Origin: Ignatzschineria larvae DSM 13226
Lineage (GTDB): Bacteria > Pseudomonadota > Gammaproteobacteria > Cardiobacteriales > Wohlfahrtiimonadaceae
DNA length: 64,000 nucleotides
Assembly: GCF_038500265.1 (NCBI RefSeq)
Contig: NZ_CP150637.1
Span: 129,001 to 193,000 of the forward strand
Direction of reading: 5' to 3'
Made by a program: the position numbers and the translations under genes. Under the pieces are notes generated by a model. It was not told the origin of the DNA and made no database searches. It was given only the letters and a program-made list of their open reading frames with translations. Below are positions 47,104 to 56,667 of the stretch, one piece after another; the first letter of the stretch is position 1; every line of letters begins with the position of its first letter.

Positions 47104-50100
47104 ATGAATAATGTATTTAAAGTACTATGGAGTCAATTGCTTGGTCGTTGGATAGTAACTTCTGAGTTGGGCAAGTCAAATAAGAAACTATCTCGTTCTA
47201 AAAGTCGTACATTAACATTGATAATAATGGGTATCTCTACTCTCGCAGGAACAGTTCAAGCAGATGAGATACCGGAAGGGCTGACTCCATTTCCTGGAGA
47301 TAAGTCTAAGTATGATTCAGGCAGTTATTACATAACTGCGCCCGAGTTATCTCAATATTATTCTACTAGTAAATCCTTTAAGCTAGTTGAGGATACTTAT
47401 CTTGAAGTTGAAGGGTGTGAGCGTGAGCGTGAGTGTAAAGTATTGGACGGTAACAATAAAGCAGTTAGCCTTGAATATAATGTTTCTCAAGGAAGTCCTG
47501 TAACGGAGTTATATCTAAAAGATCTTACGTTACAGAATATTGAGTTAAAGGAAACTTCTAGTAACGGCGCGGGTACTTTATCACTCGTATTAGATAACGT
47601 TACATTTGGAAAGAACTCTAAATATACTAGAGGAGATCTTAGGTCCGCACCAGGTGGCCTTGAACGTAATGAAGAGATAAAATTCTTAAATGTGCAAGGT
47701 GATATTGAAATTCAAGCTAGAGAAGATAGTGATAAAGGAGATCATATTGTATTTACCTTAGGGAATGGAACAAAAATTAACTCCGCTAATTTTGGGAGTG
47801 AGGATGGGACTGCGGGGTCTGTAGAGATTGAGTTCCAAAATGGGATCGCTAATAAATTTACGGGTGATAATAAGAGCGAAGTAGCTAAAGTAGAAAGTAC
47901 CGGCGGTATTGCTGAGATGACTCTGCGTTTTAGTGGGAATGAATCTATTACGAGAGATTTAGATACAGGAAAGTTATCCGTCTCAACCTATGCGAAACAG
48001 GATTATGTGTTAACTGATGATGATGTCACTGTTTTAAAGGGGAAAGATAATAATTCTATTTTACAGCAGTTAAAGGCATCGGATGAGTTAAAGACACCTG
48101 ATGATAAGGATATACAGGGCGGTAAAATCATTGTGGGGAGAAATGCCACTATTCGTGATGGTGTGCTTTTAACGAAAGAGCTGTTCGATGAAGGTGATTA
48201 TAAGGATCATCGATTTAATTTACTCATTGAAGCTGATGATCAATATGGTACAGGCACTTACATCTATACGGCAGCGGATAATGCCTTTGTCCATAATGTT
48301 GAAGTGGAAAAAGGGGCAACCTTCGGCGTAGATATTGCTGAGAGTGAAGATTTTACATTTGGCGTTCGTATTGATGGAGAAAGGGGAGGCTTAAATTTCC
48401 ATGATAATTCAAATTTTGTAGTCTATTCGGGCCGTGTTGCTACAGCAGAGGCGAATAAGACCTCTACTGATCAGGCTAGTGCTCATTTTATAGTAAAAGA
48501 GCAAGGAACCGTTGTCCACAAGGCTGACGAAGAGGGAAGATTGGATAATCTCACCTTAGAGGGTGGGGCAATTCAGTTGACAGGCACAACAGGTAATGAT
48601 GAGAATTGGGGCGTTAATCAGCTCAAGATTGATGGCGAAAAAGGATTAACCATCAACAAAGGCGAGAGCAATAAAATCATCTGGGATGAGATGCCAGCGG
48701 GTGGTGCAAACTATGATACCACTAAAAATATTCTCGATCAGCAGGAGGTGACTTCCGCTATTTTGGTGGAGGTAGCTGAAGGGAATCCTTTGAAGGTGGA
48801 AAAAGATGCGAAAATGACACTCAGCTCTTCCAAAGAGAGTCAAGAGAGTCAAGAGATCAATGTCGATATGTCGCAAAAATATGACTCGACAGAAGCGTTT
48901 CTCGATAAAGACGATATTCCTCTTAATAAAATCGGTGATTATAAACAAGGTAATGACGTAATTGGTCAAGTATGGGGCAGGACCGCAGCCTCCGTCAATA
49001 AGCAGAATATTGGTGTTGCTAGTGGTATCGCTGCACTTGAGTCCTATGAGGGTAAACAGCAGATTATCTTAAAGCCGAGTGATAATAATAATGAAGTGAA
49101 AATCAAGCTCACAGGTAAGGGAGGCTTTGATTTAAACGGTGGTGATGATAATAATCCGCTTATTTTGAATAATTCGAGTAATGACTTCACCGGCGAAAGT
49201 CAAATTTCAAGTGGTATTGTCCAACTAGGGAAGGATGAAGCCTTAGGTAATGCCTCAGATCTAATCATCAAGGAGGGAGCAACGCTTGACCTTAATAATA
49301 ACAAGCAACATATCAATAATCTGACTGCAGATAAAAGTTCAACCCTTAATACTGGAGATGGGGATAACAAAGGGCAGTTAATCCTAAATGATGGAAAAAT
49401 ACTTACATTAAATAATAATGGCATTACAGGTAAAGGCAGTACAACCATCGGGAAAGAAAGTCACCTTAAAGCACCGGGTGATACCACTATCGAGGGGAGT
49501 TTAGTCAATAATGGTAATATCTATATCGGCACGCAGGTGAAAGAGGCAGAAGAGGGCGGAAATTATGGGGTCTTGACGGTCGGCGGCGGGTATACCGGGA
49601 ATGAGGATTCTAAGATCCATTTTGGTACCGAATTAAATGGTGATAGATCGGAGAGCGATAAACTTGTTATCAAGGGTAAACTTGAAGGAAGTGGCTCTTC
49701 TGTGATTGTGAAGAACATTGATGGAAAAGGCGCTAAAACAGAAAACGGTATTCAATTAATTGAGGCACCTAATTCTGATAATCCTAATGATAAATTCTTC
49801 TACCTTAATGAAAAGGAAGATGGTGTATTGACCGCTGGGGCATACACCTATGAGCTTAAAAAAAACAAGGGTAGCTGGTATTTAGTCTCTGATGAAACGA
49901 AGCCAGAAGAACCAGGAGACGATAAACCCGGTGGTGGCGATAACCCGAACGGTGGCGATAATCCGAACGGTGGCGATAATCCGAACGGTGGCGATAATCC
50001 GAACGGTGGCGATAATCCGAACGGTGGCGATAACCCGAACGGTGGCGATAATCCGAACGGAGGCGATAACCCGAACGGTGGCGATACTCCTGGAGGCGAT

Positions 50101-51054
50101 AACCCATCAGAGCCTAATCCATCGAGAGTGCCGGCACATTATGGTAGCTATTTAGCGAACCACGTTGCAGCGAATACACTCTTCAATCACAAGTTGCATG
50201 ATCGTCAATTCTTTAATGAAGAGAAGACGCTGTGGGGGCGTATCGATGGGGATTTTGGTCGCTTCAAAGATAGTGTCGGCAATAGTAAAACCCGTATTGA
50301 TAACTATGTTATGCAAATAGGGGGAGATATCTATCGTAATGATGATCAAGATCATCCCTTTAAATTAGGGCTGATGGCGGCTTATGGTTATAGCAAGAGT
50401 AAGACCACAAACCATTTAGCGAAGAATAATAATATTCGCACCTCAAAAGGTTCAGCAAATGGTTATGCCTTAGGTATTTATGGGACTTATGGTGATATTG
50501 AAGGGTTCTATACAGATGCGTGGTTGCAATATGTCAATATGCGCTCAAAGGTGAAGTCAAAAGCCTATCTCTATGAAAAAGAGCAGAGTTACCGTAATAA
50601 AGGTTGGGTCGCATCGCTTGAGATGGGGTATACCTTCTATCCTCAAGATGACGAAGATTTCATGGTTCAACCACAAGCGCAGGCTATCTGGATGAATGTG
50701 AAACAAGATAACCATGTTGCCACTGATGGGACAAAGATGAGTGCAGATAAGAGTAATATGCAGTTGCGTTTAGGGGTTCGCTTACAGAATCGTTATCAGA
50801 GAACTGCAGGATTCCAGCCTTATGGGGAGCTTAATTATATTCACAATACCCGTAATTTTAGAGTGGATTCTTTCCATAATACGACAGGGGATTATAGTGT
50901 CAGTGCATTAGGTCGTAATTTGGGTCAGATTAAAGTCGGAGCACATCGGCACTTAAATCGTGATTCCTCAGTATGGGGTGAACTCTCTTATACCTTCGGT
51001 TCTCATAGCTACCATAGTGCAAAGGTCTCGCTGGGTTATAAAAAAGAGCTCTAA
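47104..51054 (+). CDS. Type Va autotransporter with ESPR and (NPNGGD)n linker
   Basis: 1316 residues from ATG 47104. MNNVFKVLWSQLLGRWIVTS (1-20) is an extended signal peptide region (ESPR), followed by a basic stretch and a hydrophobic core cut after VQA (about 53). The passenger (about 54-935) is a low-complexity, Asn/Gly/Asp-rich repetitive region expected to form a beta-helix, with two Cys near 105-112. A Pro/Gly/Asn/Asp linker follows, then eight NPNGGD repeats (947-994), and a C-terminal beta-barrel (about 1009-1316) starting HYGSYLANHVAANTLFNHKL. The last residues are GYKKEL; most barrels end in Phe or Trp. Adhesin or biofilm role is the usual one for this class. The GTG-start extension from 47077 is rejected. 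Confidence 0.88.
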   Translation: MNNVFKVLWSQLLGRWIVTSELGKSNKKLSRSKSRTLTLIIMGISTLAGTVQADEIPEGLTPFPGDKSKYDSGSYYITAPELSQYYSTSKSFKLVEDTYLEVEGCERERECKVLDGNNKAVSLEYNVSQGSPVTELYLKDLTLQNIELKETSSNGAGTLSLVLDNVTFGKNSKYTRGDLRSAPGGLERNEEIKFLNVQGDIEIQAREDSDKGDHIVFTLGNGTKINSANFGSEDGTAGSVEIEFQNGIANKFTGDNKSEVAKVESTGGIAEMTLRFSGNESITRDLDTGKLSVSTYAKQDYVLTDDDVTVLKGKDNNSILQQLKASDELKTPDDKDIQGGKIIVGRNATIRDGVLLTKELFDEGDYKDHRFNLLIEADDQYGTGTYIYTAADNAFVHNVEVEKGATFGVDIAESEDFTFGVRIDGERGGLNFHDNSNFVVYSGRVATAEANKTSTDQASAHFIVKEQGTVVHKADEEGRLDNLTLEGGAIQLTGTTGNDENWGVNQLKIDGEKGLTINKGESNKIIWDEMPAGGANYDTTKNILDQQEVTSAILVEVAEGNPLKVEKDAKMTLSSSKESQESQEINVDMSQKYDSTEAFLDKDDIPLNKIGDYKQGNDVIGQVWGRTAASVNKQNIGVASGIAALESYEGKQQIILKPSDNNNEVKIKLTGKGGFDLNGGDDNNPLILNNSSNDFTGESQISSGIVQLGKDEALGNASDLIIKEGATLDLNNNKQHINNLTADKSSTLNTGDGDNKGQLILNDGKILTLNNNGITGKGSTTIGKESHLKAPGDTTIEGSLVNNGNIYIGTQVKEAEEGGNYGVLTVGGGYTGNEDSKIHFGTELNGDRSESDKLVIKGKLEGSGSSVIVKNIDGKGAKTENGIQLIEAPNSDNPNDKFFYLNEKEDGVLTAGAYTYELKKNKGSWYLVSDETKPEEPGDDKPGGGDNPNGGDNPNGGDNPNGGDNPNGGDNPNGGDNPNGGDNPNGGDNPNGGDTPGGDNPSEPNPSRVPAHYGSYLANHVAANTLFNHKLHDRQFFNEEKTLWGRIDGDFGRFKDSVGNSKTRIDNYVMQIGGDIYRNDDQDHPFKLGLMAAYGYSKSKTTNHLAKNNNIRTSKGSANGYALGIYGTYGDIEGFYTDAWLQYVNMRSKVKSKAYLYEKEQSYRNKGWVASLEMGYTFYPQDDEDFMVQPQAQAIWMNVKQDNHVATDGTKMSADKSNMQLRLGVRLQNRYQRTAGFQPYGELNYIHNTRNFRVDSFHNTTGDYSVSALGRNLGQIKVGAHRHLNRDSSVWGELSYTFGSHSYHSAKVSLGYKKEL
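49942..50085 (+). repeat. Eight 18-bp tandem repeats encoding NPNGGD
   Basis: The unit AAYCCGAACGGTGGCGAT is repeated eight times with only third-position changes (and one GGA for GGT). Being a multiple of three, gain or loss of units by slippage would change linker length without breaking the frame. Confidence 0.95.
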
Positions 51055-51121
51055 TGACCGATATTCAATAAGATCGATGCAATATAGATCTCATACAGCA
51101 ATTCAGAGCAAGGAGTAAAAG

Positions 51122-51553
51122 ATGATTCGTTGTGTGCGTATGTGGACAGGTGAGGATGGTAATTCTCATTTTGAAGAGGGTTCTTTGATGATGAAGCCGG
51201 GGGAGCGAGAAGATGAGATTGGTGCGCCGATTCCGATGATGAGTCTCTCTTTTCGAGAAACAGAAGAGGGCGGGGCTTTTGCTTGGCATACCGATCCTGT
51301 GCCCCGTTTTGTCATTACGCTTTCAGGAACTTTAGAGTTTACTGTCGCGAGTGGCGACTCTTTTATTATTCGTCCTGGTGATATTTTGCTGGCAGAGGAT
51401 AATCTAGGTTCAGGTCATCGCTGGCGCTTAATTGATCAATCTCCTTGGCGCCGGGCTTATGTGGTCTTTGACCCCGGTGCTGATCTCACTTTTAGAGCGC
51501 AATCAGGTGCGCATAAATCGATCCCACTTTCTCACAATGCCAAGGAGGTTTAA
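51122..51553 (+). CDS. Cupin-fold protein
   Basis: 143 residues, single small cupin domain. FAWHTDPVPRFVITLSGTLE (about 52-71) holds the HxH-like first cupin motif, and IIRPGDILLAEDNLGSGHRW (about 82-101) the second with its His. No partner domain. The ATG at 51122 follows AAGGAG. It ends 1 base before the mqo ATG spacing region and is co-transcribed with mqo (ATG 51555). Substrate unknown; it may be a small metal-dependent enzyme or sugar/acid-binding protein. Confidence 0.8.
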   Translation: MIRCVRMWTGEDGNSHFEEGSLMMKPGEREDEIGAPIPMMSLSFRETEEGGAFAWHTDPVPRFVITLSGTLEFTVASGDSFIIRPGDILLAEDNLGSGHRWRLIDQSPWRRAYVVFDPGADLTFRAQSGAHKSIPLSHNAKEV

Positions 51554-51554
51554 G

Positions 51555-53042
51555 ATGTCTCTACCAGTTCAAGAACGAGTGGATGTTGTTTTAATTGGTG
51601 CCGGTATTATGAGCACGACTCTAGGGACTTTCCTCAGTCAATTAGATCCGAGTTTAAAAATTGCCCTCTTTGAGCGACTCAATAATTGTGCCGAGGAGAG
51701 CTCAGCTTCTTGGAATAATGCCGGAACGGGACACGCGGCAAACTGTGAGATGAACTATACGCCTCCCTTGCCGGATGGCACTGTAGATCTAGCGGAAGCT
51801 TTGAAGGTCAATACAGAATTTGATCTCTCTCGGCAATTTTGGAGTTATCTGGTCACTCAGGGGGTGATTCCGCAGCCACAAGATTTTATTCACGCTTGCC
51901 CACATATGAGCTTTGTTCAAGGGAAAGAGAATGTCGCCTATCTCAAACAACGTTATCGGCAGATGTCGGCACATCACTGTTATGAAGGGATGGAATATAG
52001 CGAAGATGGGCATCAAATTGCCGAGTGGACACCATTAATGACCGCCGGTCGTGATCCTAATGAAGCGATTGCAATGACGAGAATGAATACGGGAACTGAT
52101 GTGGATTATGGCGCATTGACCCATCTTTTGATGGCGAATTTAACTAAATCTACAAATGTTGCAACTCATTATGAAGTGGAGGTGATCGATCTGAAGCGAG
52201 AGGCAAAAGGTTGGCGCGTGACACTACAAGATATGGTGACACGTGAAACGACGGCAATATGGGCAAAATTTGTCTTTATTGGTGCTGGCGGCCGGGCGAT
52301 AGAGTTACTTCAAAAATCGGGTATTCCGGAAGGAAAGGGTTATGGGGGATTCCCCGTCAGTGGGATTTGGCTTCGCTGTGATGATCCTGAGATTGTCGAG
52401 GCGCATCAAGCGAAAGTGTATGGCAAGGCGGCAACGGGATCTCCGCCGATGTCTGTTCCTCATTTAGATCATCGAGTGATTGGAGGAAAATCATCGCTAC
52501 TGTTTGGGCCTTATGCCGGGTTTTCCACAAAGTTCTTAAAGAAAGGCTCTTATGGTGATCTCTTTGAATCGATTAAACCGGGGAATATTTTACCGATCTT
52601 AGCGGTCGCCAAGGATAATTGGAACTTAGCGGAATATCTTGTAGGGCAGGTTCTACAGACATCGCATCATCAATTTGCCGCCTTACAAGCTTTCTATCCT
52701 CAGGCAGATAAGAAGCTTTGGCGTGAAGTAGTCGCCGGACAACGAGTACAGATTATTAAACCCGATAGTGAAAAAGAGGGGGTTTTAGAGTTCGGTACCG
52801 AGTTGGTGATGAGCCAAGATCACTCATTAGTGGCGCTACTTGGAGCCTCGCCCGGCGCTTCAACGGCAGTGGCTATTACCCTTAATCTATTAAAAACCGC
52901 TTTTAGCGATGAAATTGCTAATGGTTGGCGCGGGCAATTAGAGAAGATGATTCCGACTTTTGGCATTGATCTTATTCAAGATGCCGATGCGTGCCGAACA
53001 ATTCGCGCTACAACGGCGGAGGTATTGCAAATTCAAGCCTAA
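51555..53042 (+). CDS. mqo: Malate:quinone oxidoreductase
   Basis: 495 residues. FAD-binding GAGIMS (15-20) and ESSASWNNAGTGHAANCEMN (about 46-65) are landmark Mqo segments, and FIGAGGRAIELLQKSGI follows in the middle. The peripheral membrane flavoenzyme oxidises malate to oxaloacetate, passing electrons to quinone. ATG 51555 follows AAGGAGG at 51542 and gives the expected N-terminus; a 41-codon extension from 51432 lies wholly within the cupin gene. The final VLQIQA is the usual end. Confidence 0.95.
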   Translation: MSLPVQERVDVVLIGAGIMSTTLGTFLSQLDPSLKIALFERLNNCAEESSASWNNAGTGHAANCEMNYTPPLPDGTVDLAEALKVNTEFDLSRQFWSYLVTQGVIPQPQDFIHACPHMSFVQGKENVAYLKQRYRQMSAHHCYEGMEYSEDGHQIAEWTPLMTAGRDPNEAIAMTRMNTGTDVDYGALTHLLMANLTKSTNVATHYEVEVIDLKREAKGWRVTLQDMVTRETTAIWAKFVFIGAGGRAIELLQKSGIPEGKGYGGFPVSGIWLRCDDPEIVEAHQAKVYGKAATGSPPMSVPHLDHRVIGGKSSLLFGPYAGFSTKFLKKGSYGDLFESIKPGNILPILAVAKDNWNLAEYLVGQVLQTSHHQFAALQAFYPQADKKLWREVVAGQRVQIIKPDSEKEGVLEFGTELVMSQDHSLVALLGASPGASTAVAITLNLLKTAFSDEIANGWRGQLEKMIPTFGIDLIQDADACRTIRATTAEVLQIQA

Positions 53043-53245
53043 AGAAACTCTGATAGGATATCTTTATGATCTTATAGGATTGACCATAGGGGAGGTTATT
53101 TTGTAAGAAATTAATTATGTGATTTGCAATGTTTTTGATTTGAAATTTGATTATTAAAAAAATTATTTTATTTATCGATATTTATTGTTAGAATTATTTG
53201 CCTATTAATTTGATGGTTATATAAAGTCTATATTGGATAATAAAA

Positions 53246-53647
53246 ATGAATAATGAAATTTCAGAAAAATGGCAACAACGATTTAATTTTTTCAATACTT
53301 ACGGGGCACCTGATTCTTCAGAATTTAAAGCGGCGATTAAAGCTCAGCCGATGCGTGTTCGCCTGCTCTATTTGATCAACTTCTGGGCTTTTTTCTTTGG
53401 TCCTATTTATTTTGTTATTTTAGGGTTATGGAAAAAAGGTTTGATACTGTTAGCGATCTCTATAGGTGTCAGTATTGTTCTTAACCTACTTGGAGGGATT
53501 TTACCACCTTTTGTATTTACAGCAGTTGGATTGATGATTTCTTTGATGTGGGGGATGACAGCGAATTATGCTTATTACCTTAAGAAAGTAAAAGGCATTG
53601 ACAATTGGAATCCCTTTGCCAAAATTAGTCCTGTATGGAAAAAATAG
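53246..53647 (+). CDS. DUF2628 family membrane protein
   Basis: 133 residues with three TM segments in the C-terminal two thirds. NFWAFFFGPIYFVILGLWKK (about 46-65) is the DUF2628 hallmark (F-G-P-x-Y/W). The N-terminus is soluble and charged. Function is unknown for the family. It has its own AT-rich promoter region (53043-53245) and a strong terminator, so it is a single-gene unit. Confidence 0.85.
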   Translation: MNNEISEKWQQRFNFFNTYGAPDSSEFKAAIKAQPMRVRLLYLINFWAFFFGPIYFVILGLWKKGLILLAISIGVSIVLNLLGGILPPFVFTAVGLMISLMWGMTANYAYYLKKVKGIDNWNPFAKISPVWKK

Positions 53648-53673
53648 TTGTATTTTAGATAGAAATAGAAGGT

Positions 53674-53722
53674 AAAAGCGTAGAATCATCTATCTATTTG
53701 TTGGTAGATTCTACGCTTTTTT
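53674..53722 (+). terminator. Terminator after the DUF2628 gene
   Basis: 14-bp perfect stem AAAAGCGTAGAATC / GATTCTACGCTTTT with a 19-base loop (extended by a further partial stem) and T's after it. Confidence 0.88.
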
Positions 53723-53781
53723 GATATTTTGTTATAAGATATTTATAATAAATATGGTTTAAGAAAAATGGTTTTTAAGTA

Positions 53782-54631
53782 GGGGCTGTTGAACATTGCA
53801 GTTCAAAATAAAAAAAGCGAGCGGTAGAATATTATCGTCAAAAAAAACCTACCTCTCGCTATGTCTCGAACCATGCTTACAGATAAACTATGGCTGAAAC
53901 TGAAGCCTATTCTCCTAGATTTGAATATCTATGACAAACCAAATTTAAGAAATATCGTTGAGGGTATTCTATTTAGAATGAGAACAGGTGTTCCTTGGAG
54001 GGATATTCCTGAGCAATTTGGGCGACCTAATACTATTTTTAAAACTTTTAGTCGTTGGTCTAAAAATAACAAGCTCTTGAAATTATTTAAAAAACTATCA
54101 CAAGATGTTGACTATGAATGGCTGTTTATAGATGCAACTCACATTAGAGCTCACCAGCATAGCACAGGAGCAACCGCAGATAATCCTCAAGCAATATCTA
54201 AAAGTGTTGGTGGAAATAGTTCAAAAATTCATATGATCGTAGATGCTTGCGGTAATCCCTGTGAATTTATCGTAACAGATGGAACGACCCACGATATCAA
54301 GGTCGCTCCAGAGCTACTTAGCAGGGTTCATTTAAATACGACAGATTACGTTAGTGCAGATAAAGGTTATGATTCTGAGAGTTTTAGAGAAGATATTATA
54401 AATCAAGGAGCTAAAGCTATTATTCCTAAAAAGAGGAATACTCTTACGAATAATAATCATATGGACTGGCATATTTATAAAACTCGGCATTTAGTGGAGA
54501 ATGCATTTGCAAGGCTGAAACATTTTAGAAGTATAGCAACAAGATATGACAAGCTAAAACAACATTATGAAAACAACGTTGCTTTAGCTTGTGCCTATAT
54601 TTGGCTGAAGTTATGAATGTTCAACAGCCCC
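53782..54631 (+). mobile_element. Complete IS5-family insertion sequence (850 bp)
   Basis: Perfect 16-bp terminal inverted repeats GGGGCTGTTGAACATT (53782-53797) and its complement (54616-54631) surround a single transposase gene. The TA dinucleotide on both sides (53780-53781 and 54632-54633) is the target duplication, as in the IS427-like group of IS5. The transposase is unbroken, so the element may still move. Confidence 0.92.
53861..54616 (+). CDS. IS5-family DDE transposase
   Basis: 251 residues. The N-terminal DUF4096-type domain (RNIVEGILFRMRTGVPWRDI, about 29-48) precedes the DDE core: LFIDATHIRAH (first Asp, about 89), VSADKGYDSESFRE (second Asp, about 167) and RHLVENAFARLKHFR (Glu, about 218). 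All three catalytic acids are present and the frame is intact. The stop codon overlaps the right inverted repeat. It catalyses transposition of its own element. Confidence 0.95.
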   Translation: MSRTMLTDKLWLKLKPILLDLNIYDKPNLRNIVEGILFRMRTGVPWRDIPEQFGRPNTIFKTFSRWSKNNKLLKLFKKLSQDVDYEWLFIDATHIRAHQHSTGATADNPQAISKSVGGNSSKIHMIVDACGNPCEFIVTDGTTHDIKVAPELLSRVHLNTTDYVSADKGYDSESFREDIINQGAKAIIPKKRNTLTNNNHMDWHIYKTRHLVENAFARLKHFRSIATRYDKLKQHYENNVALACAYIWLKL

Positions 54632-54834
54632 TAGTTTCTATGAAATTTTAAAAAGAATATAAAACCTTACTAAATGACATTTACAAGATGTCGGGTAGAA
54701 CAGCATTCTTGTTTCTTACAACCGATTCGTCGGCATTTAAATAAGCTTATTTTGAACCGACAGTACTATATATAATTTTGACAGTAAATTGTGAATCTCT
54801 CAGATTAATAGAGTCTATAGAAAGGATTTGAATC

Positions 54835-56664
54835 GTGGTACAACATTCCAAAGAAACTGAACTCTGTACTGCCGGCGTTGATCTTGAAGGATTGATGCAG
54901 GTTTTAAGTAAACATCTCTACTCAACGCCGATGGTGGCATTGCGAGAGTTAGTGCAAAATGGCCACGATTCAATCATTCGTCGGCAGTTAGAAACCCATA
55001 ACAGCGATTTTGATCGACGAATTACAGTGTTAGGCTTTCCAGAGAAGCAGCAACTTAAAATTATCGATACCGGTGCAGGTTTAACCCACGATGAGATCCA
55101 CGCTTTTTTAGCGACGGTAGGCGTCGGTTATACGCGCACACTTCGGCAAGAAGATGATGAAACGGGGCTGATTGGAATGTTTGGCTTAGGGTTTCTTTCG
55201 GCATTTGTATTAGCCGATGAGGTAGAATTTGCCACAACCTCTTATCAAACGCCGGAGCAAGGTTGGGTGTATCGTTCTAAAAATGCGGAGCACTATTTTG
55301 TAGAAGCCATAGCCCCTCGTGCGATTGGGAGTGAAATTACCCTCTATCTCAAAGATGAATATGCTTTTTTAGCACAAGCGGAAATTCTCAATAATATTTT
55401 AGGTCGTTACTGCATTTTATTGAAAGAGCCGATCTTTATTAATCAGAGTCGAACAGCGATTAATGAGAAGCGTCCCCCTTGGGAGCGTGATCCGGCGATT
55501 GTGTTACATCCTGCACAGAAATTACGGCAAGATTTAGAGTTTGCCAAACGCTTTGAACCGGTTTTTGAACCGATTGCCACAATGCCAGTGACACCTGATG
55601 GCAAGAGCGATGCAATAGGATTACTGTGGGTTCAAGATGGGGCAACGTATGGTACGAGTGATAATCGGCATCTCTCGATCTTTCTTCGGGGGATGTTACT
55701 CGATGATGATGCCCGAGATCTTCTGCCAACGTGGGCAGGATTTATCGGCGGTGTGATTGAATCGCAAAAATTAGTGCCGACAGCCAGCCGAGAAGATCTG
55801 CAAAAGGATGCGCATTATGATGCAATTCGCTATGCTTTAAGTGAGGCGATTATCGCCGGATTAGCGGAGATTGCTGAGAAACAACCGGAAGCGTGGCGCC
55901 GGATTTTAACGCGGCATAATGAAGCGCTATTAGGGGCATCCCTTTGTGATGAACGATTATTCTCAATTTTGAAAGATCACCTGCGGATACCTACTTCCCA
56001 AGGGGAATTACTACTCAAAGATCTCAAAGTCGATGGCACCCTTTATGTGATGCTCGGCAGTAATGGTGGATTTGAAGATACTCTTTTTCGTGCGCTTAAA
56101 GTGCCGGTTGCTTTTGGGGATCGTTATGCGGTAGTGCCATTTTTGCGCCGAGCAGTGCAAGTGGGTCGAGGTCGACTAATTGAGATCGGGACGGATAAAG
56201 GGAATGAACAGCTCTTTACCACAGCGAAATTAACAGCAGAAGTGCAAACGTGGTTATCAGAGCACATTGGTGATGATGAGCAGATTATTGCCGCGCGTTT
56301 TATGCCTGAAGAGTTGCCCCTTGTTGTGGTGATAGATCGTGAAATGGAATTGAAGAAGCGATTAGAAGCAGATGAAGCGGATAAGAAGATGTCGCAAGCG
56401 GCGCTTCGTCTTGCAAGGCTGTTTACGCAACGTATTGAGAGCGGTAGTGATCAGAAATTGTATCTTAATCTCAATAATTCTGCCGTTAAGCAATTACTTG
56501 AAGCAATTGAATCTAACCCCGTGCAGGCAGAGAGAGCCGCACCGCTATTAAAAGCACTCAAAGTGTTAATGTCCGGGAGAGATCAATCGCAATCGCTCAA
56601 TTTAAATGAAGCTTTAAATGTTTATACTCAAACGCTCAATCAGTTATTAACCAGTAAAAGTTGA
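54835..56664 (+). CDS. Hsp90-family (HtpG-like) ATPase
   Basis: 609 residues. The N-terminal GHKL ATPase has ALRELVQNGHDSIIRR (36-51), the N-box with Asn; IIDTGAGLTHDEI (about 76-88); and GMFGLGFLSAFVLADEVEFA (about 115-134), equivalent to HtpG's GVGFYSAF. The middle part has LRGMLLDDDARDLLP and PTASREDLQKD, the Arg-containing S-R-E segment of Hsp90 middle domains. The C-terminal third is divergent from classical HtpG. The start is GTG 54835, with AAAGGA 9 bases before. It is followed by a large TPR-like gene, so it may be a specialised chaperone acting with that partner. Confidence 0.85.
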   Translation: MVQHSKETELCTAGVDLEGLMQVLSKHLYSTPMVALRELVQNGHDSIIRRQLETHNSDFDRRITVLGFPEKQQLKIIDTGAGLTHDEIHAFLATVGVGYTRTLRQEDDETGLIGMFGLGFLSAFVLADEVEFATTSYQTPEQGWVYRSKNAEHYFVEAIAPRAIGSEITLYLKDEYAFLAQAEILNNILGRYCILLKEPIFINQSRTAINEKRPPWERDPAIVLHPAQKLRQDLEFAKRFEPVFEPIATMPVTPDGKSDAIGLLWVQDGATYGTSDNRHLSIFLRGMLLDDDARDLLPTWAGFIGGVIESQKLVPTASREDLQKDAHYDAIRYALSEAIIAGLAEIAEKQPEAWRRILTRHNEALLGASLCDERLFSILKDHLRIPTSQGELLLKDLKVDGTLYVMLGSNGGFEDTLFRALKVPVAFGDRYAVVPFLRRAVQVGRGRLIEIGTDKGNEQLFTTAKLTAEVQTWLSEHIGDDEQIIAARFMPEELPLVVVIDREMELKKRLEADEADKKMSQAALRLARLFTQRIESGSDQKLYLNLNNSAVKQLLEAIESNPVQAERAAPLLKALKVLMSGRDQSQSLNLNEALNVYTQTLNQLLTSKS

Positions 56665-56667
56665 TGC

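Larger units (their letters stand above)
53746..54768 (-). mobile_element. MITE-like element, copy 3, split by an IS5-family element
   Basis: The outer parts are 53746-53781 and 54632-54768. Removing the 850-bp IS and one TA leaves about 171 bases, close to copy 1 (172). On the minus strand it reads TAGTACTGTCGGTTCAAAAT at the start and ends CATATTTATTA, flanked by TA (53744-53745 and 54769-54770). Both halves align with the MITE at 31579, for instance ATTTAGTAAGG and CTTAAAAACC. Confidence 0.8.

Noticed and set aside
49856-50155. Arg/His-rich and Thr/Ile-rich repeat proteins on both strands
   Set aside because: They are frame shadows of the 18-bp repeat in the autotransporter gene.
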